Positions 1 to 7,565 of a DNA stretch of 23,623 nucleotides are shown here, in pieces. The stretch lies in NCBI GenBank assembly GCA_038326995.1, contig JBBQKP010000029.1, positions 1 to 23,623 of the forward strand. The letters run 5' to 3'. Numbering within the stretch: position 1 is the first letter of the stretch; each line of letters opens with the position of its first letter. Source of the stretch: JBBQKP01 sp038326995 (GTDB lineage Bacteria > Planctomycetota > Phycisphaerae > Tepidisphaerales > Tepidisphaeraceae). The notes under the pieces are model-generated. The model saw only the letters and a list, made by a program, of their open reading frames with translations. It did not search any database and was not told where the DNA came from. Position numbers and translations under genes: made by a program.

Positions 1-28
1 ACTGCCGAAATACATCACGCGCCGACTA

Positions 29-370
29 TCACGCGGTCACGCGATCGGGGAGATCGTTCGCAACAATCAATGGCGTGTCTGTCGGTGTATCCGTCGGCGC
101 ATCTGTCGGCGTTAGTGTCGGCGTGAGGTTCATGGCCGAGAGGATCACGCGGCCGGTCGATGGGTCGGCAAAGAGGAGTTGCGTGGGCGACTGAAAGCTT
201 CGGCCGTCGATGATCACCTCGACGACCGCGGGGCCGGGGGTGAGGGGAATGGGGGATTCGAGTAATAGGAAATCCGACCCGACCTGGCTTGCGGGCAATG
301 ACTTTCCATAAACGTGAAGGTACAAAGAAACGGCAGCGCTAAAGCCTGTTTGGTTCAATGGGTTTGCCAT
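29..370 (-). CDS. Small hypothetical protein with TPTD-repeat tail
   Basis: I do not recognise this 113-residue protein. Residues 1 to about 80 look like a compact beta-rich domain: alternating hydrophobics, a GSDFLLLES segment, a PGPAVVEVIIDGRSF segment. The C-terminal 30 residues are low complexity (TPTLTPTDAPTDTPTDTP) and are encoded by a 12-bp tandem repeat. There is no signal peptide or membrane segment. The ATG (368-370) overlaps the ATG of the divergent kinase-like gene (369-371) inside a CCATGG palindrome, which leaves no room for two ordinary promoters, so at least one start may be misplaced or each promoter lies inside the other gene. The protein-like composition of the first 80 residues argues that it is real. 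It may work with the neighbouring kinase-like protein; that is inference from position only. Confidence 0.5.
   Translation of the reverse strand: MANPLNQTGFSAAVSLYLHVYGKSLPASQVGSDFLLLESPIPLTPGPAVVEVIIDGRSFQSPTQLLFADPSTGRVILSAMNLTPTLTPTDAPTDTPTDTPLIVANDLPDRVTA
72..131. repeat. 12-bp tandem repeat, five units, in coding sequence
   Basis: Five 12-bp units start at 72, 84, 96, 108 and 120, on the pattern GGCGTNTCTGTC; the later units are more degenerate. On the minus strand they encode the Thr/Pro/Asp repeats at the C-terminal end of the small hypothetical protein. The period is a multiple of three, so copy-number change would keep the frame. Confidence 0.7.
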
Positions 371-884
371 GGCACTTCCTCCAACTGTTGCGACGTTCGC
401 GAATCGCTATTCATGCGTTTTCGTAGCTCCGCTGGGCGGCGGAATAGACGGGTCCGTTCTCATGACAAGTCGCCCGTCGGCCGTCAAGTTTTTCACCGAC
501 CGATCGCGTTACGCACGCGAAATCGAAGTGTATCAAGTTCTGCTCGAACGGGGAATCCAGAAAGTGGCGGGACACGAAGTGCCGACACTCCTTCGCTTCG
601 ACGACGAACTTCTGGCGATTGAGATGACGATCGTGCGGCCGCCGTTTGTTCTTGATTTTGCCGCCGCCAAGACCGAGTACGAGTATGCGTGGCTGGGCTT
701 TGACGAGGATGAGGTCTGGGCCGAACACGTTGAACGGGTGAAAGAGAAGTTCGACGACAAGTGGCAGGATGCGCTGGATGTTGCCGACGCGTTCGCCCGG
801 GCGACGGGGTATATCCTGATGGATTTGCACGCGGGGAACATCCGTTTTGAGAATCGTTCACGAAGGGGAGATTGGCACGAATAG
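369..884 (+). CDS. Compact protein-kinase-like protein
   Basis: This 171-residue protein has the landmarks of the protein kinase / aminoglycoside phosphotransferase fold in order. A Gly-rich loop (GGGIDGSV, about residues 23-30) is followed by SAVKFF (37-42; K40 would be the ATP-binding lysine), then a helix with E51/E53 (REIEVYQ), a hinge-like IVRPP (88-92) and the catalytic loop MDLHAGNI (151-158; D152 and N157). It then stops 14 residues later. D168-W169 could stand in for the DFG aspartate, but nothing of the remaining C-lobe is present. Since the Gly-rich loop must be included, the start at 369 is reasonable although no clear ribosome site precedes it. Its substrate is unknown. It is either a minimal kinase-like family or a truncated gene; I see no continuation in the other frames before the dinB-like gene ends at 906. 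Confidence 0.65.
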   Translation: MALPPTVATFANRYSCVFVAPLGGGIDGSVLMTSRPSAVKFFTDRSRYAREIEVYQVLLERGIQKVAGHEVPTLLRFDDELLAIEMTIVRPPFVLDFAAAKTEYEYAWLGFDEDEVWAEHVERVKEKFDDKWQDALDVADAFARATGYILMDLHAGNIRFENRSRRGDWHE

Positions 885-905
885 CATTATCTCTCCTCGT
901 CCTCA

Positions 906-1385
906 TCACGACCCGAGGCCGAGCAGTTTGCGGATGAGCCAGATTTCGCCTTGATGGTTCGCCTCGTCGTGCAGGCCGTGCAGGATGGAGTATCGAAGCG
1001 TCGTGCCGCGCTCGGGGTTGACGATTTCATCGAGCCGTGATGCGGACTCCGATTCGTTCATCGCTTCGAGAAGTGATTTGAGCTTATCGCGCTGAGACGT
1101 CAGTTCATGGCGCACGACATCGATGCTCGGCCAGGTGACGGTTTTCCCCGGCTCGGTCTTCCACATGAAGGCCTCGAAACCCGCGGGCAATTTGGGCTCG
1201 CGCTTTTCGATCCGCGCGACGCCGAGGAATTCCTGCACCGCCACGCCGTGGCCGGCGTGATACAGAATTGAGTTCTGCATGCCCGGCGCGACGCCCATCG
1301 CATCGTCGTGCGAAAGCCGTTCGATGAGCTTCAGCGTTTTGTTGCGAACTTCCGTAACGAGCATGATGAGAGTCTGGTCGGGCAT
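906..1385 (-). CDS. DinB-family (YfiT-like) putative metalloprotein
   Basis: This 159-residue, mostly helical protein fits the DinB/YfiT four-helix-bundle family, a group of small metal-binding proteins that includes thiol transferases and stress-induced proteins of unknown activity. The family signature is a scattered histidine site. Here H43 lies in NSILYHAGH and H136/H139/H144 in LHGLHDEANHQGEI near the C-terminus, the usual position of the last two ligands. Length agrees with the family. I chose the ATG at 1385; a GTG three codons upstream (1394) is also possible. No Shine-Dalgarno site is visible. It is divergent from the DUF58 gene across about 190 bp and shows no functional link to it. 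The specific reaction cannot be told from sequence. Confidence 0.75.
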   Translation of the reverse strand: MPDQTLIMLVTEVRNKTLKLIERLSHDDAMGVAPGMQNSILYHAGHGVAVQEFLGVARIEKREPKLPAGFEAFMWKTEPGKTVTWPSIDVVRHELTSQRDKLKSLLEAMNESESASRLDEIVNPERGTTLRYSILHGLHDEANHQGEIWLIRKLLGLGS

Positions 1386-1451
1386 ATCCGGCACGATAAC
1401 GCAGCCGCGGACTTTGCAAAACTGCTGAGGTCAGCTGTGCCACGCAAAGCT

Positions 1452-1497
1452 CGTGCGACGAACGTGCGACGCGCGTGCTACGAAAACCCGTGCGACG
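1452..1497. repeat. 11-bp-spaced CGTGCGACG direct repeats
   Basis: Four copies of the 9-mer CGTGC(G/T)ACG begin at 1452, 1463, 1474 and 1489, the first three spaced exactly 11 bp. They occupy the middle of the gap between the divergent dinB-like and DUF58 genes (1386-1573), where promoters for both must lie. About one helical turn between copies would suit a protein-binding array, but they may simply be a degenerate minisatellite. Confidence 0.6.
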
Positions 1498-1573
1498 CGA
1501 CTCGCTAGCGATTGACGGGCAACTGGTTTGGCGGTTTGTCGGCTTGTGAGATCGATGATGCTACAATCTGCCA

Positions 1574-2920
1574 ATGCCCAAGGCGATCGACAAACCTTCC
1601 TCCAGCGCGGTGTCGACCACTTCGACGGCAAAGGTCACTACGGCAAAGGTCACTGCGGGCAAGGCTACTGCGGGCAAGGTCACTGCAATCAAACCCGCAT
1701 CATCGCCCGTCAAGCCGAGGAAGGGCGTTCAGCCGCGTCACGGGTTCGACGTCTCGCTGACGGGCCTGGTGTTTGTCAGCATGATGATGTTCATGGGGCT
1801 TGCGGCGGCGAACAGTCAGGCGTCGCTGCTGTTTGGCGTGTTCGGATTGATGATCGGCATTCTTGTTGTCAGCGGCTCGATCTCGAAGTGGGTATTGCGA
1901 AAGCTGGAAGTCAAACGACTCATGCCCGACGAGGCGATCGTGGGCAGGCCTTTATTGCTCGAGTATTTGGTGAAGAACCCCAAGCGATTCTGGCCGAGCT
2001 TGTCGGTGACGATTAGCGAGCTTGATGCCGCTTCAGGGTTTGATCGCCAGCCGATGGGATATTTGCTGCACGTCGCGCCGTTGATGACCGCGACGATTGC
2101 GGGCGAGTTCACGCCGCTTCGACGCGGACTGCATCGATTTGATCGGTATCAGATTTCGACGAGCTTTCCGTTCGGCTTCATCAAGCGTGCAGTTGCGCGA
2201 AGACAGGCCGAGACGCTTCTGGCGTTTCCACCGATAGCACGTGTCGCGCCGGGCCTTCTGAAGATGTTCAAGAGTGCGGAAAGTTACGGCACGAACTTGC
2301 GGCCGCGCGTCGGAGGCGAAGACGAATTTTACGGCCTGCGTGACTATCGCCACGGCGAGAATCCTCGCCGAATTTACTGGAAGCGGTCCGCACACACGGG
2401 CAAGCTCGTCGTGCGGGAACTCACGCACGTCGCGCCGCCGCGGCTGATCGTCATCGTGGATAACTACACGGGTCCGCAAGGCCATGCTGCGTCGGACGTA
2501 TCAACCACCGCGCGAATCGAGCGGACTATCGCCGTGGCCGCGTCGCTCATTCAGTCCGCGCTCGAATCAGGGTTAGCCGTCGGGCTCGTCGCGTGCGACG
2601 AGCGGCCGTATTCGGTTCATATTTCGCGTGGCAAACGGCACGAGCGTGAACTGATGACGCTGCTGGGGAAGTTGCCGCACACGAACACCACCGCAGACCG
2701 GGAGTCGCTTCGCAACCACGCCTCCACCATCGCGGATCAGGGCACTTCCATCGTCATCTGCACGGCTACTTACAATGGAACATCAGACCAGACAAGCGGC
2801 GCGGGCCAGCGCGCGGGCAAGGGCAGTGTGTTCACGATCGCGACCGATTCCGAGCAGGAACACGCGTGGTTCACGTTCGATGAAGGCATCGATTTCGCGG
2901 CAGTGAAACCCGTCGTGTGA
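1574..2920 (+). CDS. DUF58 domain membrane protein
   Basis: This 448-residue protein has three parts. Residues 1-50 are a Lys/Thr/Ser-rich low-complexity tail with the repeat KVTAGKATAGKVTA. Two membrane segments follow at about 61-79 and 84-102. The rest is a long soluble part containing the DUF58 signature at about 246-282 (EDEFYGLRDYRHGENPR, then IYWKRSAHTGKLVVRE). After this comes a von Willebrand A-like fold (LIVIVDNYTG resembles the start of such a domain). DUF58 proteins are commonly encoded with MoxR AAA ATPases and TgpA-type transglutaminases, and are thought to act in envelope assembly or chaperoning; their biochemistry is poorly known. The TgpA-type gene follows 116 bp downstream on the same strand, but no moxR is present. 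No ribosome site precedes the ATG. The positively charged repeat tail is unusual for the family. Confidence 0.85.
   Translation: MPKAIDKPSSSAVSTTSTAKVTTAKVTAGKATAGKVTAIKPASSPVKPRKGVQPRHGFDVSLTGLVFVSMMMFMGLAAANSQASLLFGVFGLMIGILVVSGSISKWVLRKLEVKRLMPDEAIVGRPLLLEYLVKNPKRFWPSLSVTISELDAASGFDRQPMGYLLHVAPLMTATIAGEFTPLRRGLHRFDRYQISTSFPFGFIKRAVARRQAETLLAFPPIARVAPGLLKMFKSAESYGTNLRPRVGGEDEFYGLRDYRHGENPRRIYWKRSAHTGKLVVRELTHVAPPRLIVIVDNYTGPQGHAASDVSTTARIERTIAVAASLIQSALESGLAVGLVACDERPYSVHISRGKRHERELMTLLGKLPHTNTTADRESLRNHASTIADQGTSIVICTATYNGTSDQTSGAGQRAGKGSVFTIATDSEQEHAWFTFDEGIDFAAVKPVV
1627..1686. repeat. 15-bp tandem repeat, four units, in coding sequence
   Basis: Four 15-bp units start at 1627, 1642, 1657 and 1672 (pattern GGCAAAGGTCACTGC with few changes). 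They encode the Lys-Val-Thr-Ala-Gly repeats of the N-terminal tail of the DUF58 protein. The units are nearly identical at the DNA level, which points to recent slippage or selection for the sequence. Confidence 0.8.
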
Positions 2921-2970
2921 CGCCGTGTGAAGCCGTGTGACGCCATATGACTTCGTGTGACTGCGCGTGA
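2911..2970. repeat. 10-bp tandem repeat seeded at the DUF58 stop codon
   Basis: Six 10-bp units run from 2911 in the pattern CGCCGTGTGA, five of them close matches and the last (CTGCGCGTGA) weaker. Every unit ends in TGA, and the TGA of the first unit is the stop codon of the DUF58 gene. The array fills half of the gap before the TgpA-type gene (start 3037). Confidence 0.8.
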
Positions 2971-3036
2971 ATCAGCAAAGCTCCGCGCGTGAATTAAGAG
3001 ATCTCGACCCGTTCTCAACTCAACAGACTTCGCCGC

Positions 3037-5301
3037 ATGTACGACATCAAACAATTTCGCACCGCCATGTATCTGCTGGTGCTGCTGGGCATTCTGGGAT
3101 TCACGATCGCGGCGGAGTCGCCAGTGGCGATGTTGCTGGCGGGCGGGATGACGATATTGAACGGTTGGCTGGTGAAGACGGGCCGCTTCAGGCCGATGCC
3201 GCGCTGGCTCGCGAGCGTGCTGACGATCCTTGTCGCGCTGCTCATCTTCAGCCGACTCGGGGCTTCCACGCCCATTCTGCTGATCTGCGAGTTCCTGCTT
3301 GCGCTGCAGATCATCAAGCTCTTCGAACAACGCGCCAATCGTGACTATGCGCAGTTGCTGGTGCTGTCGCTATTGCTGATGGTCGCTTCGATCATCAACA
3401 CGTCGAGCCTGATGTTCGCGATCGTCTTCATCGCGTACATGTTTCTAGCGCTGTATTGCTGCCTGCTGTTTCACCTGAAAGTCGAGACCGAGCACGCAAA
3501 GAACCTCATGGGTCTGAACACACGGATGGCCAACCCAATGACGCTGAGGCAAGACCAGCGTTCACTGCCCTCGAGCATGAGAAAGCTCACCGCGATCGTC
3601 AGCGTTTATGCGGTGACGCTTGGCATCCTGGTGTTCCTGTTTTTCCCGCGCGGCGCGGGCGCGGGAATGCTCGGTCTGCAGTTCAAACCGCCCGCGGCGG
3701 CCGAGACCGGATATAGCGAGGAAGTCGACTTTCAACGCTCCAGCCCAATTGGGCAGAACGAAGCCGTCGTCGCGCATGTCTGGGTCACCAGAGACGGCGT
3801 CCCGATTCGGACCGGCGAGATTTATCTCCGAGGTTCAACAGTCGATTTTTATGACAGCGACGCGAACAGTGCTTCACGCTGGCAGTGGGGCAAGCCGAAC
3901 CGACTGTTCTCCAATGAAGAACGACGCGTACGAACCGGCGAAGCACTCGAGTTCAGGGGCAGCGCGGATGCGACAAATCTCCCGCGATACGTGCAGGAAA
4001 TCATGCTTCAGCCCACGGGCGAACCCACGCTTTTTGCGATGCCAGGACTGACCTCCCTCGTGCCCCAGCGCGACCTCGCTCTCTCGTTTTCAATGACGGA
4101 CCAATCGGTAAAAATGCTGCAGCCCATCGTTCAACCGATGAAATACCAGGCCGTCTCCACAGGGATTTCCCCGCCGAGCCGAACTCGAAGCTCTTATTCC
4201 ATCAGCAAGGTCGATCCGCGGATTCAGTCGCTGGCGAGAGACCCGAAGGTGTCGGGCCTCGACACCGACGGCACGCCTTTGGTGGATAAACTTCGGCGCG
4301 GGCAATTTACGGAGGTCAACAGAAAGATCGCAGCGAATTTCGAAACATATCTGCAGCAGAATTTCAAATACTCCCTTGATATTACCAGCGCCCGCAAAGT
4401 CGACGACAACGGCGACCCGATGGCCGGCTTCCTGTTCGATTTCAAGCAGGGCCACTGCATGTATTTCGCCAGTGCCATGACGCTGATGTGTCAATCTCTT
4501 CAAATGCCCGCGCGCTATGTCTCAGGCTTCAGGACCAACGAATACAACTCGCTCCCGGGTGCCGGGTATTTCATCGCCAGGCAAAGCCACGCCCACGCGT
4601 GGGTTGAAGTTTTGACGCCCGAAGGATGGACGACGTTCGACCCCACGAGTGGCGACGAAGTTGATGCGGCGATTGGAAGAAAAGACGGCGTGTGGAATCG
4701 CGTAAAGCACGCGCTGGATTTTCTCCAGTTTACATGGGCCAACAACGTCATCGCCTACGACCAGGGCAGCCGAACGAACCTGATCGAAAAGCTCGGCACG
4801 ACCATGGACCAGACGGCCGTAACAACCAGCGGCAAGCTCGCGGATTACTTCAAACGAAACAGAGACGACGGACAGCCAGATTCCAACGGCTGGATCTACT
4901 CCCTTACGTCGATGATCATCATGGCCTTGGTATCGATGATGCTGCTGGGTGCGATGGTCGCGATCGGGGTCTTCATCGTGCAACGGGCCCGACTCAAACG
5001 CCGCGCAAAACGAATCGGGCTGGAAGGCCTCGACGCAGACCTCGAACTTCAACTCGCCAGGCAGCTGGGCTTCTACGACAAGTTGATCGGTCTGCTCGAG
5101 TCACGCGGGGCCGTCAGAGCGGCACATCTCACGCCCCGAGAATTCGCAAGACAGTTGTCACAGCTTCCGGCGGATTCGTATTCGGCCGTCAATCGGCTGA
5201 CCGAAATCTATTATAAGATTCGCTACGGCGGTCAACGACTCGAACCCGCGTTACAAAAGCGCCTCGAACGCGTCGTCGACCGGCTCGAAAAGGCGGTGTG
5301 A
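3037..5301 (+). CDS. TgpA-like transglutaminase-domain membrane protein
   Basis: This 754-residue protein has the TgpA layout. Several hydrophobic helices occupy residues 8-210 (DUF3488-type region). An extracytoplasmic part follows with a transglutaminase-like core at about 430-540, then one membrane helix at about 624-651 and a cytoplasmic C-terminal DUF4129-like domain (about 670-750, with LTPREFARQL and IYYKIRYGG). The papain-like triad is intact: C474 in GHCMYFASAM, H520 in SHAHAWVEV, D535 in TTFDPTSG. Family members are inner-membrane enzymes with the catalytic core outside the cytoplasm; the natural substrate is uncertain. The gene follows the DUF58 gene on the same strand, the usual partner. 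ATG 3037 lacks a clear ribosome site; ATG 3067, just before the first helix, is an alternative. It converges with cheB. Confidence 0.87.
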   Translation: MYDIKQFRTAMYLLVLLGILGFTIAAESPVAMLLAGGMTILNGWLVKTGRFRPMPRWLASVLTILVALLIFSRLGASTPILLICEFLLALQIIKLFEQRANRDYAQLLVLSLLLMVASIINTSSLMFAIVFIAYMFLALYCCLLFHLKVETEHAKNLMGLNTRMANPMTLRQDQRSLPSSMRKLTAIVSVYAVTLGILVFLFFPRGAGAGMLGLQFKPPAAAETGYSEEVDFQRSSPIGQNEAVVAHVWVTRDGVPIRTGEIYLRGSTVDFYDSDANSASRWQWGKPNRLFSNEERRVRTGEALEFRGSADATNLPRYVQEIMLQPTGEPTLFAMPGLTSLVPQRDLALSFSMTDQSVKMLQPIVQPMKYQAVSTGISPPSRTRSSYSISKVDPRIQSLARDPKVSGLDTDGTPLVDKLRRGQFTEVNRKIAANFETYLQQNFKYSLDITSARKVDDNGDPMAGFLFDFKQGHCMYFASAMTLMCQSLQMPARYVSGFRTNEYNSLPGAGYFIARQSHAHAWVEVLTPEGWTTFDPTSGDEVDAAIGRKDGVWNRVKHALDFLQFTWANNVIAYDQGSRTNLIEKLGTTMDQTAVTTSGKLADYFKRNRDDGQPDSNGWIYSLTSMIIMALVSMMLLGAMVAIGVFIVQRARLKRRAKRIGLEGLDADLELQLARQLGFYDKLIGLLESRGAVRAAHLTPREFARQLSQLPADSYSAVNRLTEIYYKIRYGGQRLEPALQKRLERVVDRLEKAV

Positions 5302-5439
5302 GCGCCTTCAATCACCTACGTTGACTTGTTGCGTTGTTGCATGTGGGCACACAGATCAACCTCGAAACTCGATTATTCAATGCACACATAGCAGGGATCA
5401 CTGCAACTGCCTTCCCACCGAGCCTTCCTACCCGCAACT
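5302..5439. other. Convergent gap between tgpA-like gene and cheB
   Basis: The 138 bp between the two converging stops contains no convincing hairpin-plus-T-run terminator for either gene. Its only structure is a 13-bp direct repeat, CTGCCTTCCCACC / GAGCCTTCCTACC at 5407-5432 (10 of 13 identical), a few bases beyond the cheB stop codon. Confidence 0.4.
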
Positions 5440-6522
5440 TCACGCCGATTTCCTTGCCGCCGGTGAGCCAGCCATGCGAAGCATCGTGTCGGCGACGCGG
5501 TCTAGCGGAACAATCTGCTCCGCCGCGCCGAGTTTGATCGCCTCCATCGGCATTCCGAATACCACGCACGACGCCTGGTCTTGTGCCACCGTTCGCGCCC
5601 CGGCCTTCCTCATATTCAACAGTCCTACAGCGCCGTCAGCACCCATGCCCGTCAAGATCGCGCCCACCGCGTTCGCCCCCGCATACTTCGCGACCGAGTT
5701 GAACAGCACCTCCACCGCGGGCCTTTGGTGATGGACTTCCGGACCGGTCACGATGTCGACGTAAAATTCCGCGCCGCTACGCCGAAGAATCATGTGGAAA
5801 TCGCCCGGCGCAATCAGCACCCGGCCCGGAATGACGCGGTCGCCCTGCCTGGCTTCTTTCACTTCGACGTGCGATTCCTTATTCAAACGTTCTGCGAAGC
5901 TCGCGGTGAATTTACCCGGCATGTGCTGCACGATGACCGTTCCGGGCGCGTTTGCAGGAAATCGCGTGATGACTTCTGTCAGCGCCTGAACTCCGCCCGT
6001 GCTCGCGCCGATCGCGAATATCTTGTGCGTCGTTTCGCTCATCGCGTGCGTCGTGATCGGCGCCGCTTTTTGCCCCGCGATCGATTCCACGCGTACGCGC
6101 GGCGTCGCCTTCATCGCCGCCTTGATCTTGCGACCAAGCTCCGCCGCAACGTTCTCGATCGAGTACATGCCGTCGGGCTTGCTCATGACATCGACCGCGC
6201 CCGCATCGAGTGCGTCCAGCGCCGTTCGCGAGCCTTGCGGCGTGAGTGAGCTGAGCACGATCACCCGCTTGGGATGATGCTTCATCAGTGCACGCAAAAA
6301 CGTGATGCCGTCCATTCGCGGCATTTCCACATCGAGCGTGATCACGTCCGGGTCGAGTTCGGGAATCTTGTCGCGCGCGATAAACGGGTCGGCTGCCGTC
6401 CCGACGATCTTGATCGCAGGATCCTTCGCCAGATCACGCGACAAAATTTGCCGCACGACCGCGGAGTCATCCACAATAAGAACTTTGATCGGCCCGGTTT
6501 GAGGTTTGTTGATCGGCAACAT
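5440..6522 (-). CDS. cheB: Chemotaxis response regulator methylesterase CheB
   Basis: CheB removes methyl groups from receptor glutamates, and deamidates some glutamines, when phosphorylated by CheA. This 360-residue protein has the normal two-domain form. The receiver domain (12-130) has D18/D19, phospho-acceptor D64 in TLDVEMP and K115 in SKPDG. A short linker leads to the C-terminal esterase domain (167-350) with the Ser-His-Asp triad: S174 in GASTGG, H200 in VQHMP, D296 in GMGADG. All key residues are present. It is the last gene of the nine-gene minus-strand cluster, 76 bp after cheX. The start is well supported by AGGAG five bases before the ATG, one of the few strong ribosome sites in the cluster, which suggests it is translated independently. 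Confidence 0.96.
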   Translation of the reverse strand: MLPINKPQTGPIKVLIVDDSAVVRQILSRDLAKDPAIKIVGTAADPFIARDKIPELDPDVITLDVEMPRMDGITFLRALMKHHPKRVIVLSSLTPQGSRTALDALDAGAVDVMSKPDGMYSIENVAAELGRKIKAAMKATPRVRVESIAGQKAAPITTHAMSETTHKIFAIGASTGGVQALTEVITRFPANAPGTVIVQHMPGKFTASFAERLNKESHVEVKEARQGDRVIPGRVLIAPGDFHMILRRSGAEFYVDIVTGPEVHHQRPAVEVLFNSVAKYAGANAVGAILTGMGADGAVGLLNMRKAGARTVAQDQASCVVFGMPMEAIKLGAAEQIVPLDRVADTMLRMAGSPAARKSA

Positions 6523-6598
6523 GACGGCTCCTGATTTCTTCTTTAAGCTTCTACCGACCTTACTTGGCTGTGCTTATTCCCTTACATCGCTCGAGCAA

Positions 6599-7093
6599 TC
6601 ACGCCCTGATCAAGCGAAGCGCGATCGTCTCGCCCTCGGCATCCAGAATCGCAACAGTCGCCGATTGGACAAACTCCTCCCACTCAGACTCTTCGAATGG
6701 TTTTTCGATCGGCAACGAAAGTGAGAACAGCTCTCCCTCGTGCTGCGCAAGTTGCGGCATCATCATTCCGACCACGACGTTCAGCAGCTCGCGTATCGAG
6801 TCGGCACTTTGTGAGCAAGCTTCTTCGTCTGTCGGGCCGCAGCCCAGTGCGTTACTCGCCATGCGATTTCCAAAAAACTTGCCGGCCACGAGCTCGACCG
6901 TCCCGCTCACCGAACCCGAAAAGCTCATCGATACGCGCACTGCTTCCTCAGGCGATAACGCAGAACTGCCCGCAGGTTCGGTGCAGAAAAACGCCATTGT
7001 TTCCATCGCCGTCACCACAGTTTCCTGCAGCAACAACGCCACCCGGGCGTCGTCTGAACAATCCACCGGGGCAGAAGTCTGGGGGTTAGACAT
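6599..7093 (-). CDS. cheX: CheX-like CheY-P phosphatase
   Basis: This 164-residue protein fits the CheC/CheX/FliY phosphatase fold. It shows a hydrophobic N-terminal helix (TAMETMAFF), a beta segment VRVSMSFSGSVSGTVELV (52-69), then FFGNRMASNALG, and the key helix IRELLNVVVGMM (100-111) carrying the E-x-x-N dephosphorylation motif, E102 and N105. Only one such motif is visible, as in CheX; CheC has two. These enzymes hydrolyse CheY-phosphate. Its ATG overlaps the end of cheY by 8 bp, so the response regulator and its probable phosphatase are translationally coupled. With no cheC or cheZ in the cluster, this is the most likely signal terminator. The family call is from motif pattern and context, as overall similarity in this family is low. 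Confidence 0.8.
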   Translation of the reverse strand: MSNPQTSAPVDCSDDARVALLLQETVVTAMETMAFFCTEPAGSSALSPEEAVRVSMSFSGSVSGTVELVAGKFFGNRMASNALGCGPTDEEACSQSADSIRELLNVVVGMMMPQLAQHEGELFSLSLPIEKPFEESEWEEFVQSATVAILDAEGETIALRLIRA

Positions 7094-7499
7094 TGTTATT
7101 GCCTCCCAGGAGTTTCTCGATCGTGCACTTAATCTGCTCGGGTGTGAAAGGTTTTTTGATATACCCCTGAACGCCCTGCTGCTTCAACTGATCGATCCGG
7201 CCCGCAGTCGATTCAGAACTCACGATCACAATGTTTACATTCTTCATTTCCGGCTCGTCGCGAATCCGGCGAGTCGCTTCCAAACCGCCCATGATCGGCA
7301 TGTTCAGGTCCATCAGAACCAGATCAATCTTCTCGTGCTTCAGCAGCTCCACCGCCGCCTTGCCGTCGCCGGCTTCGAAAATCGGCGCGGCAACAATACC
7401 CGCCATGTTGATCGTGCGCTTAATGACCGACCGGGTCAGGGCTGAATCATCGACAATCAGGATCGAATAACTGATGGCGGGGTCGCGTGGTGTGGACAT
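7086..7499 (-). CDS. cheY: Chemotaxis response regulator CheY
   Basis: This is a single-domain receiver of 137 residues that would be phosphorylated by CheA and pass the signal to the motility or other output machinery. The acidic pocket is D17/D18 (VDDSA), the phosphorylation site D64 (LMDLNMP), the switch residue S94 or S95 (IVSSES), and the conserved lysine K116 (KKPF). I chose the ATG at 7499; the frame stays open to a TTG at 7538, but that would add 13 unconserved residues. A GAGG lies 11 bases upstream of the chosen ATG, rather far. It follows cheD by 66 bp and overlaps cheX by 8 bp. No output domain is attached. The single-domain form and position in the cluster make CheY, rather than a DNA-binding regulator, the natural call. 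Confidence 0.93.
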   Translation of the reverse strand: MSTPRDPAISYSILIVDDSALTRSVIKRTINMAGIVAAPIFEAGDGKAAVELLKHEKIDLVLMDLNMPIMGGLEATRRIRDEPEMKNVNIVIVSSESTAGRIDQLKQQGVQGYIKKPFTPEQIKCTIEKLLGGNNNV

Positions 7500-7565
7500 A
7501 GTAATGTGATCCTCAGATACAAAGACGCTGTCTATCAACTAGATCGGATGAATCGGGCATTGAAA

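Noticed and set aside
2911..2970. CRISPR or similar repeat-spacer array
   Set aside because: The 7-15 bp arrays in the window have no unique spacers and their units are far too short.
6564..7445. A 293-codon plus-strand open frame across cheX and cheY
   Set aside because: It runs opposite two genes with intact catalytic motifs and has a Ser/Ala/Arg-rich shadow composition.
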